Shown: positions 8,001 to 17,507, counted from the stretch's first letter. The stretch: DNA of 64,000 nt from Pedobacter cryoconitis (GCF_001590605.1 NZ_CP014504.1:4092001-4156000), one strand, 5' to 3'. The notes: generated by a model from the letters alone, not told the origin. Numbers and translations: made by a program.

Positions 8001-10805
8001 CTATTTGATTCTATAAGAGAAACCAAGTGTAATAGTCGAACCAAAACGATCAGAAATATTTATATGATCAGTTTTTGCATCAAACCCAGCATTTGGATCT
8101 GTTCCTCTTGGCTTTTGATAAAATATGGCTTTGTTATTTAGGATATCGCTATAATTCAATTTGACCTCAGCTCTTGACTTAGCAAACTTTTTTGAAATCT
8201 GAAGATCGAGTACGTTTCTTGATTTCTCATAAATATCTGGGTCCTGCACATTCCCTACGGCCCAGATCCGTTTTCCAATTCTGTTATACAACAAGCTAAC
8301 GCCCATTGAATTTTCTGCTTTTGAATTGTATTGCACACCCGCATTGATTAAATATGGGGATTGACCTTGTAAAGGGCGTTCGCCTGTTTTATTTACTGTT
8401 TCAGATACTTTTACTTTCGATTTCATATAAGATGCATTCGTACTGAAAGTAAAATCATTAAATCGTTCACCTATAAAATCCAAAGACCTTCTGAATTCCA
8501 TTTCTATCCCATACAATGTTGCGGATTCAGAATTGGTATAGCCAAAAGTTCTTCCTGAAGTACCCAGCTGCAAGCTTTGTTCTATAGGAAGGTCAAAGTG
8601 TTTATAGAATGCAGATACTGAAAATACCTGACCGGACGAAGGGTAAACAGCGTAGCCAAGGTCCACATTAGTAGTTTTAGACTGTTTCAAATCAGGATTA
8701 CCAACAACTGAAACGTTTTTATTAAAATCATAAAAACTAAATGGAGCAATCTCTCTAAACTCTGGTCTCCCTACAGTTTGTGAGCCAGATAGACGAATAT
8801 TAGCCTTCTCCGTCAGGTTATAAATTAAGTTTACGGAAGGCAGCAAGTTGGTGTAAGTAGTATCAACTACTAATGGGGTAAAAGTATTGTCAGCGCTGGT
8901 TAACTTTTGATGGTACGATTCTAATCTCGCACCAATACCTAATCTTAGTTTTTCAGTAAGATAACCGTCAAACATCACATAACCCGCATTTAAAAATGAA
9001 TTCGCATTGTACTGATCAGCACCGTTTGTAATCTCATTCAGTACAAAACCATTCTCTCTGATATTCTCAGGAGCAAAAATCTGATCCTGAGGTAGATTTA
9101 GCAAAGAAGTATCAAATGTGCCATTTCGAGAAAATCCAATTACCCTTGCTGCAAAATCACGTTTTCTATACTGTCCAAAATAACCAAACTTGATCTTGTT
9201 ATTATCCTGGAACCACTTTACCGGCACTGTAATATCAAATGATCCACCATATAAGTTTTCATTCAATTTAGAAGAGAAATTACCACCGAATCTGGGGTCA
9301 GCCTGTCCTGAAGAAGGAATACTGGCCCTGGTATAACCTGGCTGTCCATTTTCCTCCTGGTATTCCATTCTTTTAAAACCTGGTTCTTTTCTATCCGTAT
9401 TTGCAAAATTCAGATTCCAGTCTAATTTAATTTTGCGCTCTTCAGACAACAAGTGATTACCTGTTAACTGATTTGAGATTAATGACCTTTGCAACAGATA
9501 ATCAGCAGTTCTTAGAAACTTAGTTTGAGAATCATCAAAACCTTCACGAGAAGTGAATTGGTTTTCAAGGACCTTGTTATAGATGTTTTTTAATGCGATT
9601 TTATTATTGCCCCATGAATAGGCAAAATTTGCAAGTCCACCGATATTTGTATTATAACTATATACTTTATCATTAAACTGATCACCTAAAGCATCTCCCG
9701 CATAAGCTTTTTGCTCACTCTCTTTCAATCTTTCATCATAACGATATGAAAGTGACAATACAGTACCAAACTGGCTATCATCTTTAAATCTTTTTGTTGT
9801 ACCGTAATTCGCCTGAAATATTGGCCCCAATATTGATTTCACGCCACCGTATCCCCAATTATTCGCGAATTGTTTTGACATGGATACCCTGTCAGCAACA
9901 GGCAAATTTAAATAATCTGACCTCGATGGAAATGAAGAAGGAATATTTCTGTCCTTATGATAAGTACCAAAAACTCCGTTTCCACCATTGGTAGTTTTCA
10001 AAAAATCTTTAAAAGTTGACTGTGTATTGAAAGATGTCCCTAAAGAAAGGTTAAGGAATTTGTTATCTGGAAAATCTTTAGTGGTTATCTGTACAACGCC
10101 TCCTGAAAAATCTCCGGGAATATCGGCAGAAGCAGTTTTATTGACAACAATTGCATCAATTAAATTGGCTGGAAGAATATCAAATGAAAATGCTTTTTTA
10201 TCAACTTCTGTATTTGGTAGTACAGCATTATTAAGCATAGCTGAATTATATCGGTCCGATAAACCTCTGACGATAATAAATTTGTTATCCTGTATACTTG
10301 CGCCACTAACGCGTTTTAACACATCTGACGTATTTCTATCAGGACTCTTTCTGATCAGCTCAGCAGAAATACCACTCGAAATACTCAGGTTAGCTTTCTG
10401 ATTTGCATATAATGTGCTTACAGATTCCTGACGAGCTTTAGAAGTTATCACGACTTCATTTAAGTCCTGAGAATTTGATTCCTCCATTACGATGTTAATC
10501 GTAGTGGCAGAATTTGCGCCAACCGCTATCTCAGTAATTTCTTTTGTGGCATACCCTACATAAGATGCTTGTACAGTATATTTACCTGGAGCCAGGCCTT
10601 CGATAATATATCTTCCCTCTACATTTGTGGAAAGACCTTTCGATGTGTTTTTTATTTTAACGGTAACACCAATAAGAGTCTCACCAGTCTTTTTATCAGT
10701 TACAGTACCTGCTATTTTACCGGTACTTTGTGCAAATCCTGCCGCACTTATAAATACGCAAAATAACGTAATTATAGCTTCTTTAAGTTTTAGTTGTAAT
10801 TTCAA
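8001..10805 (-). CDS. TonB-dependent receptor, 934 aa
   Basis: A signal peptide (to about residue 25, SAAGFAQ) is followed by a carboxypeptidase-regulatory-like domain (GKIAGTVTDKKTGETLIGVT, ~29-110), a TonB plug (~125-250) including the IIVRGLSDRYNSAMLNNAVLP stretch, and a barrel ending GFSYRIK. The 'GDFSGGVVQITTKDFP' stretch at the plug end is typical of the family. It heads an operon with the beta-helix lipoprotein. A good -33/-7 promoter lies 24 bases upstream, overlaid by an array of GTTAA-like repeats every 11 bases, which suggests control by a PhoB/OmpR-like regulator, possibly phosphate starvation. The substrate is not known from sequence. Confidence 0.87.
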   Translation of the reverse strand: MKLQLKLKEAIITLFCVFISAAGFAQSTGKIAGTVTDKKTGETLIGVTVKIKNTSKGLSTNVEGRYIIEGLAPGKYTVQASYVGYATKEITEIAVGANSATTINIVMEESNSQDLNEVVITSKARQESVSTLYANQKANLSISSGISAELIRKSPDRNTSDVLKRVSGASIQDNKFIIVRGLSDRYNSAMLNNAVLPNTEVDKKAFSFDILPANLIDAIVVNKTASADIPGDFSGGVVQITTKDFPDNKFLNLSLGTSFNTQSTFKDFLKTTNGGNGVFGTYHKDRNIPSSFPSRSDYLNLPVADRVSMSKQFANNWGYGGVKSILGPIFQANYGTTKRFKDDSQFGTVLSLSYRYDERLKESEQKAYAGDALGDQFNDKVYSYNTNIGGLANFAYSWGNNKIALKNIYNKVLENQFTSREGFDDSQTKFLRTADYLLQRSLISNQLTGNHLLSEERKIKLDWNLNFANTDRKEPGFKRMEYQEENGQPGYTRASIPSSGQADPRFGGNFSSKLNENLYGGSFDITVPVKWFQDNNKIKFGYFGQYRKRDFAARVIGFSRNGTFDTSLLNLPQDQIFAPENIRENGFVLNEITNGADQYNANSFLNAGYVMFDGYLTEKLRLGIGARLESYHQKLTSADNTFTPLVVDTTYTNLLPSVNLIYNLTEKANIRLSGSQTVGRPEFREIAPFSFYDFNKNVSVVGNPDLKQSKTTNVDLGYAVYPSSGQVFSVSAFYKHFDLPIEQSLQLGTSGRTFGYTNSESATLYGIEMEFRRSLDFIGERFNDFTFSTNASYMKSKVKVSETVNKTGERPLQGQSPYLINAGVQYNSKAENSMGVSLLYNRIGKRIWAVGNVQDPDIYEKSRNVLDLQISKKFAKSRAEVKLNYSDILNNKAIFYQKPRGTDPNAGFDAKTDHINISDRFGSTITLGFSYRIK

Positions 10806-10828
10806 TTTTGCCTTGATTAGTGTACAGG

Positions 10829-10857
10829 CAAAAGTATTACCACAATATTAACAGCAA
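10829..10857 (-). promoter_or_regulatory. Bacteroidota promoter of the 934-aa TonB receptor operon
   Basis: On the minus strand a TTG (-33) at 10855-10857 is followed after 18 bases by TACTTTTG (-7) at 10829-10836. This is an exact fit to TTG-N17-23-TAnnTTTG. The transcript should start near 10824, giving a leader of about 20 bases. Confidence 0.75.
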
Positions 10858-10907
10858 GTAACCTGAAAATTACCATTAGTTAACCATAAGATCAACCCAG
10901 CATTAAC
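10840..10907 (-). promoter_or_regulatory. Seven GTTAA-like direct repeats with 11-bp phasing
   Basis: Read on the minus strand, motifs of the form G(T)TAA/GTTGA/GTTAC/GGTAA begin at 10907, 10896, 10884, 10873, 10862, 10852 and 10840. The spacing is 10-12 bases, about 11 on average. The array covers the -33 box and runs upstream. This is the architecture of PhoB/OmpR-family operators (7-mer plus 4-base spacer), so an activator binding several dimers is likely. Which regulator is not visible in the window. Confidence 0.5.
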
Positions 10908-10940
10908 ACCTAGGCTGGCCAGTATTTAAAAACGGTTTAT

Positions 10941-11465
10941 TTAGTATTTTAATCCCATTTTAATGCAGATAAAGTGCAATAACCAAATAGGACCTATTAA
11001 CAAAAACTTAACATCCTGTAAAAATGAAGGTTTCTTTCCTTCGATTTTATGACCGATGAATTGTCCAATCCAGGAAAGCACAAAAATTACTGCACAAACC
11101 AGCCACAGTGCAGGTCCACCAGCCAATTCCCACTTCTCCAGTTGTACAATTATAGCAGCAGCAGCAAAGATTAATAAGATCATCAAATAAGAAAGTACCG
11201 GCGACAGACGGTAATAATAATATCCTGAAAAAGCAATCACAAAAGAAGCCCAGTTCACAAAACCATTATACTTTCCAAGGAAAGCCAGATGTGGAAAAGG
11301 GATAGCCCAGATCATTCCCAATAAGCTAAATACGATCAAAGGCACACAAACCCAGTGAATCAATTCGTTAGAAGGATTCTGATGACTTTCTGAGTAGGTA
11401 TCAAATAGAATATCCACTTCCTTTTTACGCTCCAATTTTTCCACCGGGGATTTCTGCTTCTTCAT
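10941..11465 (-). CDS. DUF962/Mpo1-like integral membrane protein
   Basis: 174 residues when started at the ATG at 11465 (MKKQKSPVEKL); the longer reading frame runs through the terminator hairpin of rny and is rejected. It has the DUF962 (yeast Mpo1/YGL010w-like) pattern: YSESHQNPSNELIHWVCVP near residue 30, four hydrophobic segments, and a conserved tail GHKIEGKKPSFLQDVKFLLIGP. Yeast Mpo1 is an iron-dependent 2-hydroxy fatty acid dioxygenase that uses conserved histidines; H in ESH, ELIH and IGH may play that part here. It lies just after the rny terminator and may depend on read-through. Confidence 0.75.
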   Translation of the reverse strand: MKKQKSPVEKLERKKEVDILFDTYSESHQNPSNELIHWVCVPLIVFSLLGMIWAIPFPHLAFLGKYNGFVNWASFVIAFSGYYYYRLSPVLSYLMILLIFAAAAIIVQLEKWELAGGPALWLVCAVIFVLSWIGQFIGHKIEGKKPSFLQDVKFLLIGPIWLLHFICIKMGLKY

Positions 11466-11481
11466 TGTATAAAAATAAAAA

Positions 11482-11505
11482 AAGCGATAGAATAATCTAT
11501 CGCTT
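11482..11505 (-). terminator. rny terminator
   Basis: On the minus strand a perfect 9-bp stem (AAGCGATAG with CTATCGCTT, loop of 6) is followed by a T7 run. It stands 24 bases beyond the rny stop codon. Confidence 0.85.
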
Positions 11506-11529
11506 CGGTAATAATATTTATTGAGCCAT

Positions 11530-13092
11530 TTATTTAGCAAAGGCAACCGAACGGGTTTCTCTGATTACAGTAACTTTAATCTGACCAGGATAAGTCATCT
11601 CCGTTTGAATACGGTTAGAAATATCCGCTGCCAGTAATTCTGCCTGCTGATCAGTTACTCTCTCACTCTCAACTACCACTCTCAATTCTCTACCAGCCTG
11701 AATAGCAAAAGTTTTCTCTACACCAGGATAAGAAAGAGCCAGCTCTTCTAATTCTTTTAAACGCTTGATATAACTTTCAACAACCTCACGTCTTGCACCA
11801 GGGCGGGCACCAGAAATTGCGTCACAAGCTTGTATGATCGGCGAGATCATAGAAGTCATCTCGATTTCATCATGGTGAGCTCCGATTGCATTACAAATTT
11901 CAGGATGTTCCTTATATTTTTCTGCAAGCTGCATTCCTAAAATAGCGTGAGGCAATTCAGGGTTATCATCAGGTACTTTACCTATATCATGCAGTAATCC
12001 TGCACGTTTAGCCATCTTAGCATTCAAGCCTAATTCTGCTGCCATTGTTGCACAGAAATTAGCAACCTCACGGGAGTGATGCAGTAAATTCTGTCCATAA
12101 GAAGAACGGTAACGCATACGTCCAACCATTCTGATTAACTCAGGGTGCAGACCATGAATCCCTAAATCAATAACCGTGCGTTCACCTATTTCTACAATTT
12201 CATCTTCAATTTGTTTCTTCGTTTTTGCGACCACCTCTTCAATACGTGCCGGGTGAATACGTCCGTCAGTTACCAGACGGTGTAAAGCTAAACGGGCAAT
12301 CTCTCTTCTTACCGGGTCAAATCCTGATAAAATAATTGCCTCAGGTGTATCATCGACAATGATCTCAATACCAGTCGCTGCTTCAAGTGCACGGATATTT
12401 CTACCTTCACGACCAATTACACGGCCTTTAATCTCATCACTTTCGATATGGAAAATAGAAACTGTATTTTCTATCGCTGCTTCCACAGCTGTACGCTGTA
12501 TAGTTTGGATCACGACTTTTTTAGCTTCTTTAGTTGCAGTTAACCTCGCTTCATCCACAATATCCTTTACCTGGATCATTGCCTGAGTTCTGGCTTCCTG
12601 CTTCATGTTTTCTACCAACTGGTTTTTTGCCTCTTCAGCACTTAATCCGGCGATAGTTTCCAGTTGTTTCACATGCTGGTTTTTCAGCAAGTCAACCTCT
12701 TCTTGCTTTTTAAGCGCAATGTCAGTCTGTTTATCCAGGTTTTTCTTGCTGTTATCCAGTTCCTGTTCCTTGCGGTTCATGTTTTCCAAACGCTGGTTCA
12801 CAGATTGTTCCTTCTGTTTAATCGCGTTTTCTCTTTGATTTACCTGGTTATTTTTTGCATTTACTTCCTGCTCATGTTCAGTTTTCAATTGTAAAAACTT
12901 CTCTTTAGCTTCCAGCAACTTGTCTTTCTTTAAGATCTCTGCATTACTTTCTGCTTCTTTCAAGATCTTCTTCACTTTTGACTGTGCAGCAATCTCCTGT
13001 TTTTTCAACAGGTTGCGCAGTAAATATCTGCCAACCAGTATTCCAACAACTAAGCTGGCCAGTACATATCCAATTATTCCTATTATTTCCAT
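11530..13092 (-). CDS. rny: Ribonuclease Y
   Basis: 520 residues, the usual length. RNase Y is a membrane-anchored endoribonuclease that starts bulk mRNA decay. Visible parts: one N-terminal membrane segment (residues 1-24), a long charged coiled coil (~30-200) rich in Lys/Glu/Gln, a KH domain with the [15 protein letters not shown] loop (~215-275), and an HD domain with LLHDIGK (H368, D369) and the later GAHHDE motif. The frame matches full-length homologues end to end, with ...TRSVAFAK at the C-terminus. It is preceded on the same strand by the probable 6S RNA and zapA. Confidence 0.96.
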   Translation of the reverse strand: MEIIGIIGYVLASLVVGILVGRYLLRNLLKKQEIAAQSKVKKILKEAESNAEILKKDKLLEAKEKFLQLKTEHEQEVNAKNNQVNQRENAIKQKEQSVNQRLENMNRKEQELDNSKKNLDKQTDIALKKQEEVDLLKNQHVKQLETIAGLSAEEAKNQLVENMKQEARTQAMIQVKDIVDEARLTATKEAKKVVIQTIQRTAVEAAIENTVSIFHIESDEIKGRVIGREGRNIRALEAATGIEIIVDDTPEAIILSGFDPVRREIARLALHRLVTDGRIHPARIEEVVAKTKKQIEDEIVEIGERTVIDLGIHGLHPELIRMVGRMRYRSSYGQNLLHHSREVANFCATMAAELGLNAKMAKRAGLLHDIGKVPDDNPELPHAILGMQLAEKYKEHPEICNAIGAHHDEIEMTSMISPIIQACDAISGARPGARREVVESYIKRLKELEELALSYPGVEKTFAIQAGRELRVVVESERVTDQQAELLAADISNRIQTEMTYPGQIKVTVIRETRSVAFAK

Positions 13093-13172
13093 TTTAATTT
13101 ATATATATAAACGTGCATAAACATAACCTATGCTCATGCAAGCCTCTCCTTACCTTTCTTAAATTCTGACTT

Positions 13173-13311
13173 AAAAAAAAACCGTTGTTCAATTTTAAGT
13201 TTCCTGCGTTGCCGCTCTAAATACATGCAGTGATTAACAGCAACTGATCCCAGCCACCTGCCTGTATTTAAAGATTACGAAACATGAAACAAAAAATTCA
13301 ACAACGGTTAA
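13173..13311 (-). ncRNA. ssrS: Probable 6S RNA
   Basis: The zapA-rny gap holds a long rod-like fold on the minus strand. AACCGTTGTT at the 5' end (13300-13309) pairs with AACAACGGTT at the 3' end (13180-13189). The closing stem continues through GTTTC/GAAAC, then there is an open central region, then a terminal stem starting TAAATACA/TGTATTTA. The 3' end runs straight into a T9 tract, as an intrinsic terminator would. Shape, size (~135 bases) and position next to zapA, as in many bacteria, fit 6S RNA, which sequesters the housekeeping RNA polymerase. No covariance model was run. Confidence 0.65.
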
Positions 13312-13345
13312 ATTCCTTTATACGCTTTGAAATTACGGACCGATC

Positions 13346-13636
13346 CTATTTGGTAAAGAAATCGTTCAGTAAACTATCTAATTCTTCAACTTTTTCAGCT
13401 ACTGCAGTATCTTGATCCTGCACTTTATTTTCTACCCTTAACACAGCTGTTGCATAATGCAATACTGCCATAGATAGCAAATCCTGTTTATCTCTGACCG
13501 CATAATTTTCCTGATAGTCCTTTATACGCTCATTAATAATTTTGGCTGCCCGCCTTACAATTTCTTCCTCTTCCATATTCACCTTTAAAGGGTAAATGCG
13601 GTCCGAGATAGTTATTTTTATCGAGATTTCTCCCAT
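13346..13636 (-). CDS. zapA: Cell division protein ZapA
   Basis: 96 residues, typical ZapA length. The N-terminal half is the FtsZ-binding head (MGEISIKITISDRIYPLKV, EEEIVRRAAKIINERI) and the C-terminal half a coiled coil (LRVENKVQD...EELDSLLNDFF). ZapA stabilises FtsZ filaments at the division ring in the cytoplasm. It follows a small coiled-coil gene by 31 bases and precedes the 6S RNA, so the three probably share a transcript, with the RNA processed or started separately. Confidence 0.92.
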   Translation of the reverse strand: MGEISIKITISDRIYPLKVNMEEEEIVRRAAKIINERIKDYQENYAVRDKQDLLSMAVLHYATAVLRVENKVQDQDTAVAEKVEELDSLLNDFFTK

Positions 13637-13667
13637 TTCTTAGCTTTGTTTCAATTTCGTGTAATCC

Positions 13668-13958
13668 CTATTTTTTAAGCAACACTACACATTTATCGAT
13701 TTCACGCACAAAATCGTTAATTTTTTGCTTTATATCAAGTGTCTTCTCGCTTGTCCCTTCAATACTCTTCGCCAATTTAAGCACCCTCATCTTCTCATCC
13801 AAATCTGAGTTCTTAATTTTCGCCGCATTCAAGGCTAACTTAACAGATGAATTCTCCTGCTTCAACAACTCGTTTTCCTCTTGTAATGCATTACAAAGCT
13901 CGATAAGCCGGGCCGCTTTATGTAATACTGAATCTAATTGTTCTGCAACCGAAGACAT
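13668..13958 (-). CDS. Small coiled-coil protein upstream of zapA
   Basis: 96 residues, almost entirely predicted coiled coil (LCNALQEENELLKQENSSVKLALNAAK has regular heptad leucines), with no signal peptide or catalytic motif. A coiled-coil gene directly ahead of zapA on the same strand suggests a division-ring partner, comparable in size and character to ZapB. I do not claim homology to ZapB; the family is not named here. Confidence 0.75.
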   Translation of the reverse strand: MSSVAEQLDSVLHKAARLIELCNALQEENELLKQENSSVKLALNAAKIKNSDLDEKMRVLKLAKSIEGTSEKTLDIKQKINDFVREIDKCVVLLKK

Positions 13959-14012
13959 CTTTTATTTAAAAATTGATAGTATTTATATTATTCCTAAAAG
14001 TAACAAATAAAA

Positions 14013-16412
14013 TTACTTTCTTATCTCTGCTTTCGCACTTTGGGCTAAGTTAGCGATAATCTTTTGCATAACTGCATCAATTTGCTTGTCAGTCAAAGTC
14101 TGCTGATCATCCTGTAAAGTAAAGTTCAATGCATAAGACTTCTTATTTTCCGGTAGTTTATCACCAACATACACATCAAAAATCTGCACATTCTTCAGCA
14201 ATTTCTTCTCTGTTTTGAAAGCAATTGTTTTCAAAGCTTCAAAGGTGACATCCGTATCTACCAGCATAGAAAGATCTCTTCTTACCGCAGGATATTTAGG
14301 AATCTCTTTGCTGATTACTTTATTCTTTCTGACAATATCCAATAATAAAGCCCAGTCAAAATCTGCATAATAAACATCCTTATCTACATCCGTTTGTTTT
14401 TTATCTGCTGCAGTTACCGCACCGAAAGAAACAATTGCCTGTGGCCCTCTGAAATACTTCAACCCGAAAGCAAAGTTCTCATCACTAATTTCTTCTGTCT
14501 GGTAATTTGTAATTCCCAATCTGCCAATTACCGCATCAACTGCAGCCTTTAAGTTGTAAAAACTCACCGGAGCAGGCTTTTGATTCCACTGCTCTGTTGC
14601 ATCCGAACCAGAAAGCACCAATAACAATCTTGGGTGCTCTACATATTTTTCATTTATCAAATGATAAGTTTTACCAAATTCATAAAACTTAACATCCCCG
14701 TTTTTTCTGTTCTGGTTATAAGCAACGCTCTCCAGTGCCGGCATCAGTAAACTCTGACGCATTACATTCAGGTCTGAACTTAAAGGATTCAGAATCTGTA
14801 CCACTTCTTCCGTATTTTTAGAATAGGTGCCTTTAGTTAAAGAGTTACACCAGATTTCTAAATAACCGTTAGCCGTTAACATATCTGCAACCACATGTTG
14901 TGTCTGCTCTCTGTCTGGCTTGGCAGAGAAGGTAAGTGAAGCATTCACTTTATTTGGGATCTCTATATTATTATAGCCGTAAATTCTCAATACCTCTTCA
15001 GTGATATCACACTCACGTGTAACATCTACCTTAAAGCTCGGAACTTTTAAAGATAAGCCTTCAGCTGTTTCTGAAGCAACCGTAATACCTAATGAGGTAA
15101 TGATCGCTTTAATTTCCTCATCCGGAATAGCTGCACCAATCAGCCTGGTAATATTTTTATAGCTAACCTCTAAATCAAACGGAGCAACCGGCGCTGGATA
15201 TATATCTGAAACTACAGAAGAAATCTCTCCACCTGCCAGTTCCTGAATCAACAAGGCAGCATATTTTAAAGCTGTAACTGTCATTTCAGGATCAGTACCA
15301 CGCTCATAACGGAAAGAAGCATCCGTTTTTAAAGTATGCCTTTTCGCTGTTTTACGTACCGATACCGAATTGAAATAAGCACTCTCTAAAAATATATTTT
15401 TAGTTTCTGCACTCACTCCAGAATTCTTACCACCATAAACACCTGCAATCGTTACTGGCTTCTCTGCATCACAGATCATCAGATCTTCAGCAGATAACTT
15501 ACGTTCTACGCCATCTAAAGTAACAAATGGAGTTCCTTCAGCAACCTTTTGTACAATGATCTTTTTTCCTGACAGCTGATCTGCATCAAAAGCATGAAGC
15601 GGCTGGCCTAAACCATGCAGCACATAATTGGTAATATCTACTATATTATTAATTGGACGGATGCCGATTACTTTTAATTTATCCTGTAACCAGTCCGGAG
15701 AAGTTTTAACCGTTACCCCACTGATCGAAACACTGCTGTATCTCGGGCAGGCAATTGGATCGGCAACTTCAACAGCAACTGTTAAATTCTCATTTGCTGT
15801 TTTAAAAGAAACAATAGCTGGCATTTTCAAATCAATTCTCAGGTAAGCCGCTAAATCTCTGGCTACCCCTAAATGTGAAGCTGCATCAGCTCTGTTTGGC
15901 GTTAATCCAATTTCAAAAAGGTAATCATCTTCCATTTTGAAATAATCTTTAGCTGGCTGACCGATCAGTGCGTCTTCTGCAAGGACCATAATACCAGCAT
16001 GAGAACCACCCAGACCAATTTCATCTTCTGCACAAATCATCCCTTCAGAAACTTCGCCTCTGATTTTTGATTTATTGATTTTAAAAGGTTCGCCTTCATT
16101 CGGATAAACAGTAGTCCCTACCGTTGCTACAACAACTTTTTGTCCTTCAGCAACATTTGGTGCACCGCATACAACCTGAATCGCTTCTGCAGCCCCAACA
16201 TTTACCGTAGTAACCCTCAGCTTGTCTGCATTGGAATGTTGAACGCATGTAAGCACATGGCCAATCACTAATCCTTCCAGACCACCCACCACTGGTTGTA
16301 CTTTTTCAAGGCTTTCCACTTCCAGACCGATATTGGTCAGAATCAATGAAAGCTCCTGTGGATTAAGGTCAGTTTGTATGAATTGTTTAAGCCAGTTGTA
16401 TGATATCTTCAT
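14013..16412 (-). CDS. pheT: Phenylalanine--tRNA ligase beta subunit
   Basis: 799 residues from the ATG at 16412 (MKISYNWLKQF), the conserved PheT start; the longer frame to 16496 has an atypical 28-residue extension and runs through the promoter box. PheT pairs with PheS to charge tRNA-Phe. The order is: N-terminal tRNA-binding OB domain (VVGGLEGLVIGHVL, VCGAPNV), B3/B4 editing domain, B5 domain, catalytic-like core, and a C-terminal ferredoxin-fold anticodon-binding domain (FKTEKKLLKNVQIFDVYVG). pheS is not adjacent in this window; the tRNA-Phe gene is at 61.5 kb. Confidence 0.96.
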   Translation of the reverse strand: MKISYNWLKQFIQTDLNPQELSLILTNIGLEVESLEKVQPVVGGLEGLVIGHVLTCVQHSNADKLRVTTVNVGAAEAIQVVCGAPNVAEGQKVVVATVGTTVYPNEGEPFKINKSKIRGEVSEGMICAEDEIGLGGSHAGIMVLAEDALIGQPAKDYFKMEDDYLFEIGLTPNRADAASHLGVARDLAAYLRIDLKMPAIVSFKTANENLTVAVEVADPIACPRYSSVSISGVTVKTSPDWLQDKLKVIGIRPINNIVDITNYVLHGLGQPLHAFDADQLSGKKIIVQKVAEGTPFVTLDGVERKLSAEDLMICDAEKPVTIAGVYGGKNSGVSAETKNIFLESAYFNSVSVRKTAKRHTLKTDASFRYERGTDPEMTVTALKYAALLIQELAGGEISSVVSDIYPAPVAPFDLEVSYKNITRLIGAAIPDEEIKAIITSLGITVASETAEGLSLKVPSFKVDVTRECDITEEVLRIYGYNNIEIPNKVNASLTFSAKPDREQTQHVVADMLTANGYLEIWCNSLTKGTYSKNTEEVVQILNPLSSDLNVMRQSLLMPALESVAYNQNRKNGDVKFYEFGKTYHLINEKYVEHPRLLLVLSGSDATEQWNQKPAPVSFYNLKAAVDAVIGRLGITNYQTEEISDENFAFGLKYFRGPQAIVSFGAVTAADKKQTDVDKDVYYADFDWALLLDIVRKNKVISKEIPKYPAVRRDLSMLVDTDVTFEALKTIAFKTEKKLLKNVQIFDVYVGDKLPENKKSYALNFTLQDDQQTLTDKQIDAVMQKIIANLAQSAKAEIRK

Positions 16413-16433
16413 GTTATATTTTCTTCTAAAATG

Positions 16434-16441
16434 CAAAGATA
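16434..16441 (-). promoter_or_regulatory. -7 box of the pheT promoter
   Basis: TATCTTTG on the minus strand matches TAnnTTTG exactly and lies 22 bases before the chosen pheT start. No TTG -33 element is present at the right distance, so this rests on the -7 box alone. It supports the shorter PheT start. Confidence 0.5.
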
Positions 16442-16495
16442 TAAAATAATGCTTTGCTGTATATTGATTAGCCCATAAACATGGAAGAATTGACA

Positions 16496-17194
16496 CTAAA
16501 TAATTTCTTCATCTGCCATGCTATAGAACTTTTTATTGGTAATAATGAGGTGATCAAGCACAGGGGTGTCTAATAAAAGACCAGCTTCAACCAGTTTTTT
16601 AGTGACTTCAATATCCTCTTTACTAGGCTTACAGTTACCCGAAGGATGATTGTGCGCAAGGATGAGATAAGCCGCCTTCATGGCAATTGCTTTTTCAAAG
16701 ATGATTTTCGGATCAACAGTTGTACTCGCCTGTCCCCCTTTGCTAATCATGTGTTTGCAGATTACAAAGTTGGCTTTATTTAAAATCAGCATCCAGAACT
16801 CTTCATGATCCAGATCTGCCATTACAGGGCGCAATAAATCAAATGCATCATTGGAAGAGTGGATCTGAGGGAATTCCTCATGAGGTTTTTCTTTTCTGCG
16901 GCGACCAAGTTCAAGTGCTGCAATAATGGACAATGCTTTAGCCTCTCCTATCCCCTTAAACAAGATTAGTTCCTGGAAGGATGCTTTAGCTAGTAAATCG
17001 AGGTCATTCCCATAATTAAGCAGTATCCGCTGACTCACCTCTACGGAGGTTTCCGTTTGATTTCCCGAACTGATCAGGATAGCAATCAGCTCTGCATCCG
17101 ATAAATGCCTGCGGCCATTCAGAATTAGTTTCTCGCGTGGACGGTCGGCAGGCGCCAATGATTTAATTCCTATTTTCTGTTCATATTTTACCAT
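16496..17194 (-). CDS. radC: RadC family (JAB/MPN) protein
   Basis: 232 residues from the ATG at 17194 (MVKYEQKIGIKSLAPADRPR); the upstream extension overlaps the rpsT terminator. It has an N-terminal helix-hairpin-helix-like part (ILFKGIGEAKALSIIAALEL) and a C-terminal JAB/MPN metalloprotease-like domain with the E-H-x-H-P-S-G-x(n)-D set visible as LAHNHPSGNCKPSKEDIEVT. The family is widespread; the old link to recombination repair is not well supported, and the biochemical role is unclear. It sits between rpsT and pheT, each with its own signals. Confidence 0.9.
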   Translation of the reverse strand: MVKYEQKIGIKSLAPADRPREKLILNGRRHLSDAELIAILISSGNQTETSVEVSQRILLNYGNDLDLLAKASFQELILFKGIGEAKALSIIAALELGRRRKEKPHEEFPQIHSSNDAFDLLRPVMADLDHEEFWMLILNKANFVICKHMISKGGQASTTVDPKIIFEKAIAMKAAYLILAHNHPSGNCKPSKEDIEVTKKLVEAGLLLDTPVLDHLIITNKKFYSMADEEII

Positions 17195-17202
17195 AAACAA
17201 AA

Positions 17203-17232
17203 AAACGGGATAAGCCAAAGCCTATCCCGTTT
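17203..17232 (-). terminator. rpsT terminator
   Basis: A perfect 10-bp stem AAACGGGATA/TATCCCGTTT, extended by an inner GC pair region, is followed on the minus strand by a T run. It lies 20 bases after the rpsT stop. Confidence 0.88.
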
Positions 17233-17252
17233 ACAATATTGTAAAGCTATTA

Positions 17253-17507
17253 CTATTTTAAGCCGTTAACAAATTTAGTTAACTTAGATTTGTTGTTTGC
17301 AGCTTTGTTTTTGTGAATAACATTTTTCTTAGCTAAACGATCTAACATAGAAATCACTTTAGGCAATAACTCCTGACCTGATTTTTTATCTACAGATGCA
17401 CGTAATCTTTTAACAAAAGTACGAGTAGTTTTTGCTTGGTATCTGTTACGTAAACGTTTAGTAGCGTTTGCTCTGATTCTTTTTAAAGATGATTTATGAT
17501 TTGCCAT
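17253..17507 (-). CDS. rpsT: Ribosomal protein bS20
   Basis: 84 residues, starting MANHKSSLKRIRANATKRLR, the conserved S20 start, and ending SKLTKFVNGLK. Very basic and helical. It binds 16S rRNA in the small subunit. It is a single-gene unit: a -33/-7 promoter stands ~75 bases upstream and a strong terminator follows. The leader of about 70 bases could carry autoregulation, but no specific motif is seen. Confidence 0.97.
   Translation of the reverse strand: MANHKSSLKRIRANATKRLRNRYQAKTTRTFVKRLRASVDKKSGQELLPKVISMLDRLAKKNVIHKNKAANNKSKLTKFVNGLK

Noticed and set aside
9988-10401. 137-codon plus-strand ORF
   Set aside because: It lies fully antisense inside the 934-aa TonB receptor, which has strong domain support; a shadow frame.
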